Source: Candidatus Bathyarchaeota archaeon B24 | GTDB taxonomy: Archaea; Thermoproteota; CALKCG01; B24 | Assembly: GCA_001593865.1 (NCBI GenBank) | Contig: LUCB01000005.1 | Location: 1 to 64,000 of the forward strand | Length of the DNA: 64,000 nucleotides | Direction of reading: 5' to 3' | Part shown: piece by piece, positions 18,037 to 27,876 of the stretch | Layout: every line of letters begins with the position of its first letter | Position numbering within the stretch: position 1 is the first letter of the stretch | The notes under the pieces: generated by a model | Databases searched by the model: none | What the model was told of the DNA's origin: nothing | What the model saw: the letters and a program-made list of their open reading frames with translations, nothing else | Program-made: the position numbers and the translations under genes

Positions 18037-19500
18037 ATGAAAGAAGAAGCGGTAAAGAAAGCCATAGAGATCCTTGAGAAGAACCGGGTGAGATGGGTAC
18101 ACTCGACATTTGTCGACATAAGAGGTTTGATGCAGGACGTGGTGGTCCCGGCTAGGGCGTACGTCGAAGGAGATGCGTTCACCCATGGAATAGGGTTCGA
18201 CGGCTCCTCTGTAAGAGGGTTCAAGCCTATAGACGAGTCGGATATGGTGCTTAAGCCAGACCCGGAGACCCTGGCTATAATCCCTTGGACACAGGACGAC
18301 GCTCAGAGAAGCGCGATAGTGATCGGAGACATCTATGAAGCCTACGGTAGCACCGAGCCTTCTGAGGTTTGTCCGAGAGGCTATGTCGCGAAGAGGGCTG
18401 TGAAAGAGGCCGAGGCGATGGGATACACCGGGTGCTTCGGCCCAGAGCTTGAATACTTCGTCTTTTCATCCATAGACCCGACCAAGCTAGTCTGGGACCC
18501 TTGGGTCAGCCCGAACGGGGGCAGAGGCGACTCATGGGGTCCGCCAAGGGTTCTACCCGAGTCCCCGGAGATAAAGCCTGGGGGATACTTCTTGAGACCT
18601 AAGGAGGCCTACTTCAGACCCCCACCTGAGGATACGACGTTGGAGTATCGTAACGAGGTTGCTTCCATACTCGAAGACTACTTCGGGTTTAGGGTCGAGA
18701 TGCATCACCACGAGGTTGCGACAGCCGGTCAGCTTGAGATAGACTTCCAATACGGCGAATTGGTTAAAACAGCCGATAGGACTATATACTATAAGTTCGT
18801 GGCTAAGAACGTCGCCAAGAGGCATGGGATGCTTGCGACTTTCATGCCTAAACCCGTTTACCTCGACAACGCCAGCGGCATGCACATCCACGTCTCTCTC
18901 TGGAGAGACGGGAGGAACGTCATGTACGACGAGGACGACGAATACGCCGAGATCAGTCAAACCGCCAGATACTTCATAGGCGGGCTTTTAGAGCATGCAA
19001 GGGCCTTAACGGCCATATGCTGCCCGACCGTCAACTCGTATAAGAGGCTGGTTCCGGGGTTCGAGGCACCGATCTACGTGATGTGGTCCCGCCGTAACAG
19101 GTCGGCTCTAGTTAGGATCCCGGTATACTTCAAAGGCCCAGAGTTCGCCTCGGTGAAGAGGGTTGAATTCAGGGCGGCCGACCCATCTTGTAACCCGTAT
19201 CTAGCGTTTTCATGCATCCTCATGGCTGGGCTGGACGGGGTTAGGAGGAAGATAGACCCCGGCGACCCTGTGGATGAGAACGTCTACGAGCTGACTCCTG
19301 AGAGACGGCGTGCGCTCGGTATAAAGGAGCTGCCTACTACCTTGAAGGACGCCTTGGAGGAGATGGAGAGCGACGAACTCATACGTCGAACCCTGGGAGA
19401 TCACCTCTTCGACGCGTTCATAGAGTATAAGACAAACGACTGGAACCAGTACTGCCTATACGTGACGCCGTGGGAGATAATGAAGTATCTCGACTACTAG
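18037..19500 (+). CDS. glnA: Glutamine synthetase type I
   Basis: GFDGSSVRGF, MHHHEVATAGQLEIDF, NASGMHIHVSLW and FEAPIYVMWSRRNRSALVRIP. Confidence 0.95.
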   Translation: MKEEAVKKAIEILEKNRVRWVHSTFVDIRGLMQDVVVPARAYVEGDAFTHGIGFDGSSVRGFKPIDESDMVLKPDPETLAIIPWTQDDAQRSAIVIGDIYEAYGSTEPSEVCPRGYVAKRAVKEAEAMGYTGCFGPELEYFVFSSIDPTKLVWDPWVSPNGGRGDSWGPPRVLPESPEIKPGGYFLRPKEAYFRPPPEDTTLEYRNEVASILEDYFGFRVEMHHHEVATAGQLEIDFQYGELVKTADRTIYYKFVAKNVAKRHGMLATFMPKPVYLDNASGMHIHVSLWRDGRNVMYDEDDEYAEISQTARYFIGGLLEHARALTAICCPTVNSYKRLVPGFEAPIYVMWSRRNRSALVRIPVYFKGPEFASVKRVEFRAADPSCNPYLAFSCILMAGLDGVRRKIDPGDPVDENVYELTPERRRALGIKELPTTLKDALEEMESDELIRRTLGDHLFDAFIEYKTNDWNQYCLYVTPWEIMKYLDY

Positions 19501-19703
19501 CCTCCTATCGCTTCGTCACCAACCTATGATATCTGGAAACCCCAGGCTCACCCCCTCACCTAGAGAGCCTATGACTAGGTCGTATGAGGCTACGTCTGAA
19601 AAGGCTGTGAAATATGCGTCTCCTCCCGTAGAATTTTTTGTTTATATACTGGCGATCAAAGTTGTTCGTTGAGGAGCTAATAGCGGTGGGTTCTTTATGT
19701 TGA

Positions 19704-19808
19704 TGCGGGGGGTGGGATTCGAACCCACGTAGGGCCTACGCCCACGAGGTGGCTCATCTCTTGCTGATCTTGAGCCTCGCGCATTTAACCTGGCTCTGCC
19801 ACCCCCGC
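19704..19808 (-). tRNA. tRNA-Leu(CAA) with an 18-nt BHB intron at 37/38 (intron about 19751-19768)
   Basis: Acceptor GCGGGGG/CCCCCGC, T-arm GTGGG-TTCGAAT-CCCAC, anticodon stem CGAGG/CCTCG; bulges AG^A and CC^A around a 4-bp CTCA/TGAG helix. Confidence 0.9.
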
Positions 19809-19865
19809 TGTTTAACAGTTTTCGGGTTTGTTTCAGATAAACTTTAAGCTTCAGGGTTTATTGGT

Positions 19866-20942
19866 ATGTTTGGCATGCTTTACATAGTCTTCACGACCGG
19901 GCGCTGTAACCTTAGATGCTCCTACTGCGGCGGCAGCTTCCCGAGGCGTCTGGTTCCATGGGAGGTTAAGTACCGCGTCGAGGAGCTTGCGGATTTCCTA
20001 TCCCAAGACCCCAGCCCCATAGTCGCCTTCTACGGCGGTGAGCCGTTGCTGAACCCGGTTTTCATGATGGAGGTCATGGATAGGGTGGAGGCCACCTACG
20101 TGATCCAGACCAACGGTCTCTTGGTGGATAGGCTTGGTCCAGAGTATTGGAGACGCTTCGATACGGTGCTTCTTTCGATAGACGGGGTCGAATCGGTCAC
20201 GGATATGCACAGGGGTAGAGGCGTCTACAGGAGGGTTTTAAAGTCTGCCAGATGGCTGAGGGATATAGGGTTCGGAGGAGACCTAGTGGCTAGGATGACG
20301 GTCACCGAGGTAAGCGACATATGGAGGGACGTAACCCACCTCTTAAGCTTAAACCTGTTCGACCATGTACACTGGCAGCTAAACGTGGTCTGGAGCCCCA
20401 GGTGGAGGGACTTTAAAGGATGGCTTAGGTCGAGTTATAAACCGGGTTTAGATAGGATTAGGGAGCTTTGGGTTAGGAACCTTCTTGAAGGCCGGGTCTT
20501 AGGGTTAGCACCCTTCCAAGGTGTGTTGAGAAGGCTCTTCTATGGGGGGCCGAATCCTCCATGCGGGGCGGGGGTTGAAAGCTTCTCCATACTGACCGAC
20601 GGTAGGATTCTCGCCTGCCCCATAGCCGTGGACGTGCCTTGGGCTAGGCTTGGGCACATCCGCGACACCTCCCCCGAGGAGTTGACGGGTAAAATATCGA
20701 TAGGCGAGCCTTGTACGGGCTGCGATATCCTCCAGGCTTGCGGCGGCAGATGTCTATACGCTCATATGGAGAGGCTCTGGGGGATGGACGGCTTCAGAGA
20801 TGTATGCATGGCTACCCGCTATCTAGTCGAAGAAGTCATGGGGGTTAAGCCTCTGGCCGAAAAGCTCATAGCCGACGGCGTGGTAAACCCAGACGAGCTC
20901 CTATATCCGACATACAACAACACGGTCGAGATAATACCGTGA
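19866..20942 (+). CDS. Radical SAM/SPASM-like protein, putative peptide-modifying (resembles the archaeal TIGR04084 group)
   Basis: CNLRCSYC 4Fe-4S motif, FYGGEPLLNP, C-terminal CTGCDILQACGGRCLY SPASM-like cysteines. Confidence 0.82.
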   Translation: MFGMLYIVFTTGRCNLRCSYCGGSFPRRLVPWEVKYRVEELADFLSQDPSPIVAFYGGEPLLNPVFMMEVMDRVEATYVIQTNGLLVDRLGPEYWRRFDTVLLSIDGVESVTDMHRGRGVYRRVLKSARWLRDIGFGGDLVARMTVTEVSDIWRDVTHLLSLNLFDHVHWQLNVVWSPRWRDFKGWLRSSYKPGLDRIRELWVRNLLEGRVLGLAPFQGVLRRLFYGGPNPPCGAGVESFSILTDGRILACPIAVDVPWARLGHIRDTSPEELTGKISIGEPCTGCDILQACGGRCLYAHMERLWGMDGFRDVCMATRYLVEEVMGVKPLAEKLIADGVVNPDELLYPTYNNTVEIIP

Positions 20943-20949
20943 AGTCTAT

Positions 20950-21939
20950 CTACTCCATCTCGACACGCTTCCTCAAAAGACCGATCTTCTCTATGTAAGC
21001 CTCCACCACGTCACCCGGCCTCAGATATATACCCCTAGCCATCCCGACACCAGACGGAGTACCCGTCGAGATTATATCCCCAGGCTCCAGGGTGACGAAG
21101 CTCGATATGAACTCTATGAGTTCGGCCACCGTGAAAACCATCCTAGATGTCGAAGAGTCCTGCATAACCACCCCGTTAACCTTAAGCCTCAGCCTCAAGC
21201 TCTGCGGGTTCCCTATGTAGTCTGAAGAGGCTATGCAGGGCCCTATTGGCGCGAAGCTGTCATGCCACTTACCGTGGAGCCAGTCGAAGAACCTGTCCTT
21301 AGGCCTAGGCTTTCTCATGGGGTTAAGCCTGAGACACCTATCTGACACGTCTATCAGAATCGTGTAACCCGCTACGTGGCTTAAGGCATCCTCCGCCCTT
21401 ATGTGCTTCCCACCCCTACCTACCACGGCCGCCAGCTCGACCTCCCAGTCCACGCAGCTCGGCGAGGTCTTAGGGATGAGTATGGGGTCGTCTGGGTCGG
21501 TCAGGGTCGTGGAAGGCGGTTTCATGAAGAAGTAGGGGTAAGTGAACCTTTTATCAGGTATCTCGTCACCGCTCTCCGCGACGTGCTCTGCGTAGTTCCC
21601 GGCCAGAAGGATCAGCTTCTTAGGCTCGAGAACCGGTTTCAGCAGCTTAACGGTCTTTACGTCGAGGGTTATAGGCGGCGAGTCGAGCTTATCGAGATTC
21701 GACTCGTAGAACCCTTTAAGCCTCCTAGCCATCGCATAGCCGGCGCCGTCTGGCGGTAGGTAAAACAAGGGGTCTACCGGGAGCCTCTCCAAATCTCCGG
21801 CTAACCTCTCACCGCCTAGGGACCTATACGCCATGTATAGAGCCTCTAAGTCGACAACCCTCTCATCGTAGTAGAACCCTATACGCGTCTCACCGTCCAA
21901 CCTGTAACGGCAGACCCTCATGAAAGAAACACTAGCCAT
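20950..21939 (-). CDS. Fumarylacetoacetate hydrolase family protein
   Basis: SCVDWEVELAAVVGRGGKHI, GYTILIDVSDR and LEPGDIISTGTPSGVG. Confidence 0.9.
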   Translation of the reverse strand: MASVSFMRVCRYRLDGETRIGFYYDERVVDLEALYMAYRSLGGERLAGDLERLPVDPLFYLPPDGAGYAMARRLKGFYESNLDKLDSPPITLDVKTVKLLKPVLEPKKLILLAGNYAEHVAESGDEIPDKRFTYPYFFMKPPSTTLTDPDDPILIPKTSPSCVDWEVELAAVVGRGGKHIRAEDALSHVAGYTILIDVSDRCLRLNPMRKPRPKDRFFDWLHGKWHDSFAPIGPCIASSDYIGNPQSLRLRLKVNGVVMQDSSTSRMVFTVAELIEFISSFVTLEPGDIISTGTPSGVGMARGIYLRPGDVVEAYIEKIGLLRKRVEME

Positions 21940-22010
21940 TATTGGGGATTTAAAGCTTGCTCGACCGGGTCGTCTAAAAAATGAGGACGCTTAAACCGCT
22001 AAACCCGGTT

Positions 22011-22901
22011 CTAGCGGCTACCCAAGCCTATCTTCTCAAGAATCTCTATGAGTTTTTTCATGCATATCCTCGACGCTTCGAAGCCTAGGCTGGAGTATTT
22101 GGAGCCACCGGGCATAAGGACTTCTTTTTCCTCAAGCTTAACCTTAGGTCTCCAGTGGGTTTCGAGAGATAAATACCCCCTATAGCCGTCCAACGCTAGG
22201 GCTTTAAACTGGCCCCTGTAGTCGACGTCACCGTCTCCGACCGGTGTAAACTCGTGGGCTCCACCCGGGCCTTTCCTCACACCGTCTTTTATATGGACGT
22301 GAACCACGTAGTCTCTGACGTATCCATATCCGTCTGGGTACGGTGTCTCACCTTCGGGATCCCATATATCGTTTCCAGGGTCCCAGGTCGCTCTGACCAC
22401 CCTGGAGCCTACCTTTCTGAGGAACTTGGAGAGTTTGAGACCGTTGCTCGCATACGTAGACGGCTCGTTTTCGACGGCGAGTATCACACCCTCCTCCTTG
22501 GCCATGTCTATCGCCTCCTGGTAGAGCTCGACGATCCTATCCATCACAGCCTCTATGTGGTTCCTCTTCCAGAACGTGAAGACCCTGATTATGTCTGTGT
22601 CGAGCGTTTTACCCAGCTCTATACACTTCCTGAGTATGTCCAAGTGTTGCCTATACTCCCTCTCGTCGTATAGCTCGGATTTGAAGACCGGAGAAGCAAT
22701 TGCCGCGGTCTCCAACCCATGCCTCTTGAGCGTGCTCCTTATGGAGCCTGCGATGTCCACGAGTTCATGCGGCTTTTTATCGAATAACGTTCTGATTTCT
22801 AAACCGTCTAGGTTAAACTCTTCGGCGAATTTTACGAGGTCGTCTAGGCTCTGTGAGACCTCATCCGATATCACAGATAGCTTAAACCTCAACAAGCCCA
22901 C
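22011..22901 (-). CDS. Sugar phosphate isomerase/epimerase (xylose isomerase-like TIM barrel)
   Basis: LAVENEPSTYASNG, ATWDPGNDIWD, HVHIKDG and YLSLETHW. Confidence 0.88.
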   Translation of the reverse strand: MGLLRFKLSVISDEVSQSLDDLVKFAEEFNLDGLEIRTLFDKKPHELVDIAGSIRSTLKRHGLETAAIASPVFKSELYDEREYRQHLDILRKCIELGKTLDTDIIRVFTFWKRNHIEAVMDRIVELYQEAIDMAKEEGVILAVENEPSTYASNGLKLSKFLRKVGSRVVRATWDPGNDIWDPEGETPYPDGYGYVRDYVVHVHIKDGVRKGPGGAHEFTPVGDGDVDYRGQFKALALDGYRGYLSLETHWRPKVKLEEKEVLMPGGSKYSSLGFEASRICMKKLIEILEKIGLGSR

Positions 22902-22944
22902 CTGTCTATACGTATCGTCTCGAGCTCTCTTATATCTTAGCTCC

Positions 22945-23487
22945 CTAGGAGCCTAGTCTAAGCCTCTCGACGTGAAGGAAGTCCCTATACCCTCTCCTAG
23001 GCGGTCTAACGGGTTTCTCGGCGGGATACCCCACGGGGATTATGGCTATAGGTCTCACGTAACCCGGCGCCCCTATGATCCTCGCAACCTCCTCGTCTCT
23101 GAAAGCCCCGACCCAGCAGGAGCCTAACCCCAACGCCGCGGCGGCGAGCTCCAGGTAGGCGGCCGCTATGCTCGAATCGTTTATCGAGTAGAGTTCCTCG
23201 CCTCTTCTACCGTACCTCATAGCCGACCTTCGTCTATTAGCGCATACGACGAACACGACGGGTGCCTCGGCTATAAAGTACTGTCCCCAAGCCGCCCTAG
23301 CCAACGCCTCCTTACGCCTCTGATCCTTAACGAGCACGATCTCGTAGGCCTGCAGGTCCCCGGCGGACGGCGCCAGGTTCACGGTCTCAAGGATCTTAAC
23401 GATCTTATCCTCTTCGACGGGTTTAGGTTGATAACTCCTTATGGACCTGCGCCTCTCAACCGTTTCGAAGAAGCTTAACTCGGTCAT
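22945..23487 (-). CDS. Nitroreductase family protein
   Basis: ERRRSIRSYQPKPV, NLAPSAGDLQAYEIVLV and LGLGSCWVGAFRDEEV. Confidence 0.9.
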   Translation of the reverse strand: MTELSFFETVERRRSIRSYQPKPVEEDKIVKILETVNLAPSAGDLQAYEIVLVKDQRRKEALARAAWGQYFIAEAPVVFVVCANRRRSAMRYGRRGEELYSINDSSIAAAYLELAAAALGLGSCWVGAFRDEEVARIIGAPGYVRPIAIIPVGYPAEKPVRPPRRGYRDFLHVERLRLGS

Positions 23488-23588
23488 CGAACTGATATAT
23501 CCTGAAAACCGGTATAAAACCTACTTCACGAGTTGGCGGGTTAAAGATATATCCGCGTCCACGTCATAGCTTATGGCGGTGGAGTTTC

Positions 23589-25049
23589 TTGAGCGGCGAA
23601 GGCTACAACGTGATCGTGATAATCTCAGACACGTTCAGATACGACCTTCTGAGGGGGAGGTTCGAGGTTAAACCCGGCGTATACGCTAGGACGCCCAGCT
23701 TGGATAGGCTTGCGGAAGACGGCGTCTTCTTCACGAGGGCTTACCACGCGTCTTTCCCGACCGTTCCGAACAGGCACGACCTCATGACTGGACGCTTTAC
23801 GTTCACATACTCCGACTGGGCGCCTCTTCCTAGGGACGAACCGGTCATCCAGGAGGTTCTACGTAAGAAGGGGTATACGACGATGATGATAGCCGACACA
23901 CCGCATATCCTTAAGGATGGTTATCATTACGACAGAGGTTTCAGCGGATGGGTCTGGATAAGGGGACAGGAGAACGATAGATACCGTACGGACCCGTTAG
24001 AGGTCGAGCTTCCATGCAAGCCTGAGAAGCTCAGAAACGTCGAGACCACGGTTCAGCATATGCGTAACAATGCTCTAAGGCGTTTTGAGGAGGACTGGAT
24101 ACCCGCCAGGACGGCTACCGAAGCCATCAGGTGGCTTGAGGGAAATCACGATAGGAGGTTTATGCTGTATGTCGACTTCTTCGACCCGCATGAGCCCTGG
24201 GATCCGCCTAGATGGTACGTCGACATGTACGACCCCGGCTATGAAGGCGAGGAGGTCGTCTACCCGGCTTACGGTCCATGCAGCTACTTGACCGAGGAAG
24301 AGCTTAGACACTGCAGAGCCATGTACGCGGGTGAGGCCTCGCTCGTAGATAGATGGGTCGGGCGTATAGTCGAGAAGGTCGAGGAGCTTGGTTTATGGGA
24401 TAGAACAGCCCTGTTTTTCACCAGCGACCACGGCTTCTACCTCGGCGAACACGGGCTTATAGGTAAGTCGATAATAATGGGTGGATACCATGGTTTGACG
24501 CCGCTCTACGAGGAGGTTGCGCATGTACCCCTGATCCTCAGGCTTCCAGATGGTTTAAACGCGAAGATGGAGTCAGACGCCCTGGTGCAAACACCCGATA
24601 TAACCGCTACGATACTCGAATTAACCGGTGCGGTTAAGGGTTTCCCCGCTGAAGGAGAGTCTCTTATGCGGATAGTCCGGGGTGAAGAGTGGACTCGAGA
24701 CCTGGCGGTGTCGTCTCCTTCGATCATAAGGGGTGTCAGGGCTGGTTTGAGGGCTACGATAACGTCTGGGAGGTGGAGCCTCATCCTAGCCCCGGAGGGC
24801 AGACCGGAGGTCGAGAAAGCCGAGTACACCGTGATAGTCGACGGGGAGCCTAGAGTTCTGAAACCGTTCGGTAAGGTTCAGACCGAGCTGTACGACCTCG
24901 AGAGAGACCCTAGGCAGAGCGTAAACGTCTTAGAGGAGCATAAGGAGGTAGCGGTTAAGCTCAGAGATGCGTTTTTAAACATGCTTAAACGGTTGGGCAC
25001 GGACGAGCGGTACATCAAGCCTTGGAGACGTTGTAAGGGGCTCGAGTAG
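23589..25049 (+). CDS. Sulfatase (alkaline phosphatase superfamily)
   Basis: NVIVIISDTFRYDLLRG, PTVPNRHDLMTGRF, FTSDHGFYLGEHGLIGK. Confidence 0.88.
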   Translation: MSGEGYNVIVIISDTFRYDLLRGRFEVKPGVYARTPSLDRLAEDGVFFTRAYHASFPTVPNRHDLMTGRFTFTYSDWAPLPRDEPVIQEVLRKKGYTTMMIADTPHILKDGYHYDRGFSGWVWIRGQENDRYRTDPLEVELPCKPEKLRNVETTVQHMRNNALRRFEEDWIPARTATEAIRWLEGNHDRRFMLYVDFFDPHEPWDPPRWYVDMYDPGYEGEEVVYPAYGPCSYLTEEELRHCRAMYAGEASLVDRWVGRIVEKVEELGLWDRTALFFTSDHGFYLGEHGLIGKSIIMGGYHGLTPLYEEVAHVPLILRLPDGLNAKMESDALVQTPDITATILELTGAVKGFPAEGESLMRIVRGEEWTRDLAVSSPSIIRGVRAGLRATITSGRWSLILAPEGRPEVEKAEYTVIVDGEPRVLKPFGKVQTELYDLERDPRQSVNVLEEHKEVAVKLRDAFLNMLKRLGTDERYIKPWRRCKGLE

Positions 25050-25200
25050 AACGTAGCTGGTCTTCAGTGATGCGAAGTATGCCTCGCTATCCTCGACTAT
25101 GTTAGGTTAAAAACGTTAACTATCGTAATTCACGTTTGACTAGTATGTTGAGTAATAAAGTTTAAATGTGGGTTATCTTCTTCTTCTCGAAGATCGAGGC

Positions 25201-27321
25201 ATGGACGATAAGGATTTCAAGAGGGTGCTTGAGGACGGGGAGAAGCTTCTAGCATACTTCGAGAGCGACCTGACAAGGGATGGACGGTTCGGCTGTAGCT
25301 ATCTCCTCGTTACCGATAAACGAGCCGTCGTCTGCGACGCCGATTTAAAGGTCGAGGTCTCTGTAAACTTAAAGGATATCCGCTCGGTTTCGGTGAAGGA
25401 TTACATCGGAAACGCGGAGCTTATGGTAACTCTGAAAGACGAATCCGTGGTCATATTGACTAGGTTTTCGAGGGCTCTCCGAAAGAGGTTCGGAGACGCT
25501 AGTAGGCTTTTAGAGAACTTAGCCTTCCTTAGAAGGGTGAGGCGTGAGCAGGTCTATGAGGAAGAGGAGGTTACGGCTAAGTCCGGTACCCTACGCTCGA
25601 TCCTGAGGTTCGTCCTACCGTATAAATGGGTCTTAGCCGCCGGGATGGTGGCTGGTGTATGCGGCATATTCCTCGGTTTGCTCCCCCCATACTTCATGAA
25701 GATGCTGATAGACGACGTGATCCTAGGTCGTAAAGAGGAGCTCCTAGCCCAGGTGATACTGGCGATCATAGCGACCCAGGCTACGAGCTCCCTGCTCGGG
25801 GTCATACGCAGCTACAGCCTATCCTACGTGAGTCTAAAGGCGATGTATAGCATAAGGATTCATCTATTCAAGCACATCATGCGTTTCCAGCCTAGCATCC
25901 TAGATAGATACGAGGCCGGGAGGCTCATATCTAGGATAACGGACGACGTCGGCAGGGTTAACTGGTTCCTCTCATGGGGTCTTGAACAGCTTCTGAGAAG
26001 CAGCATATCGCTCATATCCGTATCTGCTATGATTCTTCTGCTCGAGCCTAGGCTAAGCCTCATAGCCTTGATACCCATGCCCATACTAGGGCTCGGCGTC
26101 TTCCTGTTCAGAAGGAAGGCCCGGTGGGTGTACCATTATGAATGGAGGAGGTGGGCTGACGTATCGGCTCTGCTCGTCGACGTGATACCAGGTTTTCCGA
26201 CGGTTAAAGCCTACTCCATGGAAGACCACGAAGCGAAGAAGCTGAAGCTTAAGCTCAGCGACGTTATAAAGGCTAGTTTGAGGTCTACCAAGCTTAGCCT
26301 CCAGTTCTTCCCGATGCTTGGCTTCGTGATCTCCGCCGGGACGGCTATAATATGGTGGCTAGGCGGGCTTGAAGTGTTAAACGGGACTCTGACGCTCGGA
26401 ACACTCTCGGCGTTCATCTCGTATGTCAGCCAGTTCTACGGCCCGATATGGACGCTCGTAAGCATGGTCGAGCCCATGAAGAGGTCTAGCACGGCGGCTG
26501 AGAGGATCTACAACCTCATGCGTATGAGGCCGGAGATAAGAGACACCGAGGATAGCGTCGACTTGAAGATCAAGGGGAGGATAACCTTCGAGAACGTGTC
26601 CTTCGGCTATCTCCCCTACACATACGTGTTGAAGAACATAAGCTTCGACATAAAACCCGGTGAAAAGATCGGTATAGTCGGGCCTACCGGAAGCGGGAAG
26701 ACCACCTTGGCCAAGCTGATCCTGAGGTTCTACGACGTGGACGAGGGTAGGATACTCATAGACGGCGTCGACATAAGACGGATAAAGCTTAGGAGTCTTA
26801 GGAAGCAGATCGGCTTGGTGAGCCAGGAGCCTAGGCTCTTCAACGATACGATAGCGAACAACATACGCTACGGCAAGCCCGACGCGTCGCTAGACGAGAT
26901 AATAGCGGCTGCCAAGATCGCCGCTGCCCACGACTTTATACTTCAGAAACCTCTCTGCTACGATACCCCCTGCGGCGAAAGCGGAAGTAGGCTTTCAGGC
27001 GGCGAGAGGCAGAGGGTTGCCATAGCTAGAACCGTGATATCCGACCCTCAGATACTCGTCTTAGACGAAGCCACCAGCAGTGTCGATACCATCACGGAGG
27101 ACGCTATAAAGAAGTCTCTGGACGAGATCGCTAAGGGACGTACGACGATCATAATAGCCCACAGGCTTAGCACGGTTAAGGACGCAGATAGGCTTATAGT
27201 CATAGACAAGGGCCGGCTTGTGGAGATGGGAACCCACGAGGAGCTGCTTCGGAAAGGTGGACTGTATGCTAAGCTCTGGAACACCCAGTTCCTAGAACAA
27301 CCGGCTGAGGCTAAGGTGTAG
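25201..27321 (+). CDS. ABC exporter (fused permease/ATPase) with an about 100-aa N-terminal extension, possibly PH-like
   Basis: GPTGSGKTTLAKLILRF, LSGGERQRVAIAR, LVLDEATSSVD; ATG at 25201 favoured over 25168. Confidence 0.88.
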   Translation: MDDKDFKRVLEDGEKLLAYFESDLTRDGRFGCSYLLVTDKRAVVCDADLKVEVSVNLKDIRSVSVKDYIGNAELMVTLKDESVVILTRFSRALRKRFGDASRLLENLAFLRRVRREQVYEEEEVTAKSGTLRSILRFVLPYKWVLAAGMVAGVCGIFLGLLPPYFMKMLIDDVILGRKEELLAQVILAIIATQATSSLLGVIRSYSLSYVSLKAMYSIRIHLFKHIMRFQPSILDRYEAGRLISRITDDVGRVNWFLSWGLEQLLRSSISLISVSAMILLLEPRLSLIALIPMPILGLGVFLFRRKARWVYHYEWRRWADVSALLVDVIPGFPTVKAYSMEDHEAKKLKLKLSDVIKASLRSTKLSLQFFPMLGFVISAGTAIIWWLGGLEVLNGTLTLGTLSAFISYVSQFYGPIWTLVSMVEPMKRSSTAAERIYNLMRMRPEIRDTEDSVDLKIKGRITFENVSFGYLPYTYVLKNISFDIKPGEKIGIVGPTGSGKTTLAKLILRFYDVDEGRILIDGVDIRRIKLRSLRKQIGLVSQEPRLFNDTIANNIRYGKPDASLDEIIAAAKIAAAHDFILQKPLCYDTPCGESGSRLSGGERQRVAIARTVISDPQILVLDEATSSVDTITEDAIKKSLDEIAKGRTTIIIAHRLSTVKDADRLIVIDKGRLVEMGTHEELLRKGGLYAKLWNTQFLEQPAEAKV

Positions 27322-27325
27322 CCGT

Positions 27326-27835
27326 ATGACGAGCATAAGGGAGTTTGTCAAAACATCCCTCAGGTTCGCCGACCCGAGGAAGGTCAGGTTCGAGTACGAT
27401 AGGTTCCATGATTCCTTAAACTTCTACGTCGACGGTATGGTCTATAAGAACGTCGAGCCGGTTAAGCCGTTTCCCCTCTCGGCTCCTTACTACGTGATCC
27501 TGAGGGTGGAGTCGGGTAAGGACCTTTGTGTGATAAGAGATATCCGTGGGCTCGACGAGTCTTCGCGTAAAGCCTTGGAGTACGTCCTAGACAGGAAGTA
27601 TTTCATACCTGTTATCCGTAGGGTTCTCGATATCACGTATACTGGAGAGTTTTTCGTGTGTAAGGTCGAGACCGATAAGGGTGTTAGGACGTTTAAGTTA
27701 CGTGGTAGGAGGCGAAGCGTCTTCAAAATGGACGATAAGATAGTGCTATTCGATATGGACGAGAACATATACCTTATAGAAAGCTATGAGAAGCTGGACC
27801 CGAAGAGCAAGGAGGAGCTTATGAAGCTGCTCTAA
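27326..27835 (+). CDS. DUF1854-like protein, partner of the ABC exporter
   Basis: CVIRDIRGLDESSRKALEYVLDRKYFIPVIRRVLDI...FVCKVETDKGVRTFKLRGR...IVLFDMDENIYLIESYEKLDPKSKEELMKLL; 4-bp gap to the exporter. Confidence 0.7.
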   Translation: MTSIREFVKTSLRFADPRKVRFEYDRFHDSLNFYVDGMVYKNVEPVKPFPLSAPYYVILRVESGKDLCVIRDIRGLDESSRKALEYVLDRKYFIPVIRRVLDITYTGEFFVCKVETDKGVRTFKLRGRRRSVFKMDDKIVLFDMDENIYLIESYEKLDPKSKEELMKLL

Positions 27836-27876
27836 ACCCTTCTCTCTCAGTAACTCTTTAATCTTTTCGCTTCAGT

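Noticed and set aside
19500-19700. Search for a RiPP precursor peptide next to the radical SAM gene
   Set aside because: No small ORF with good start/SD or Cys/Gly-rich core could be supported
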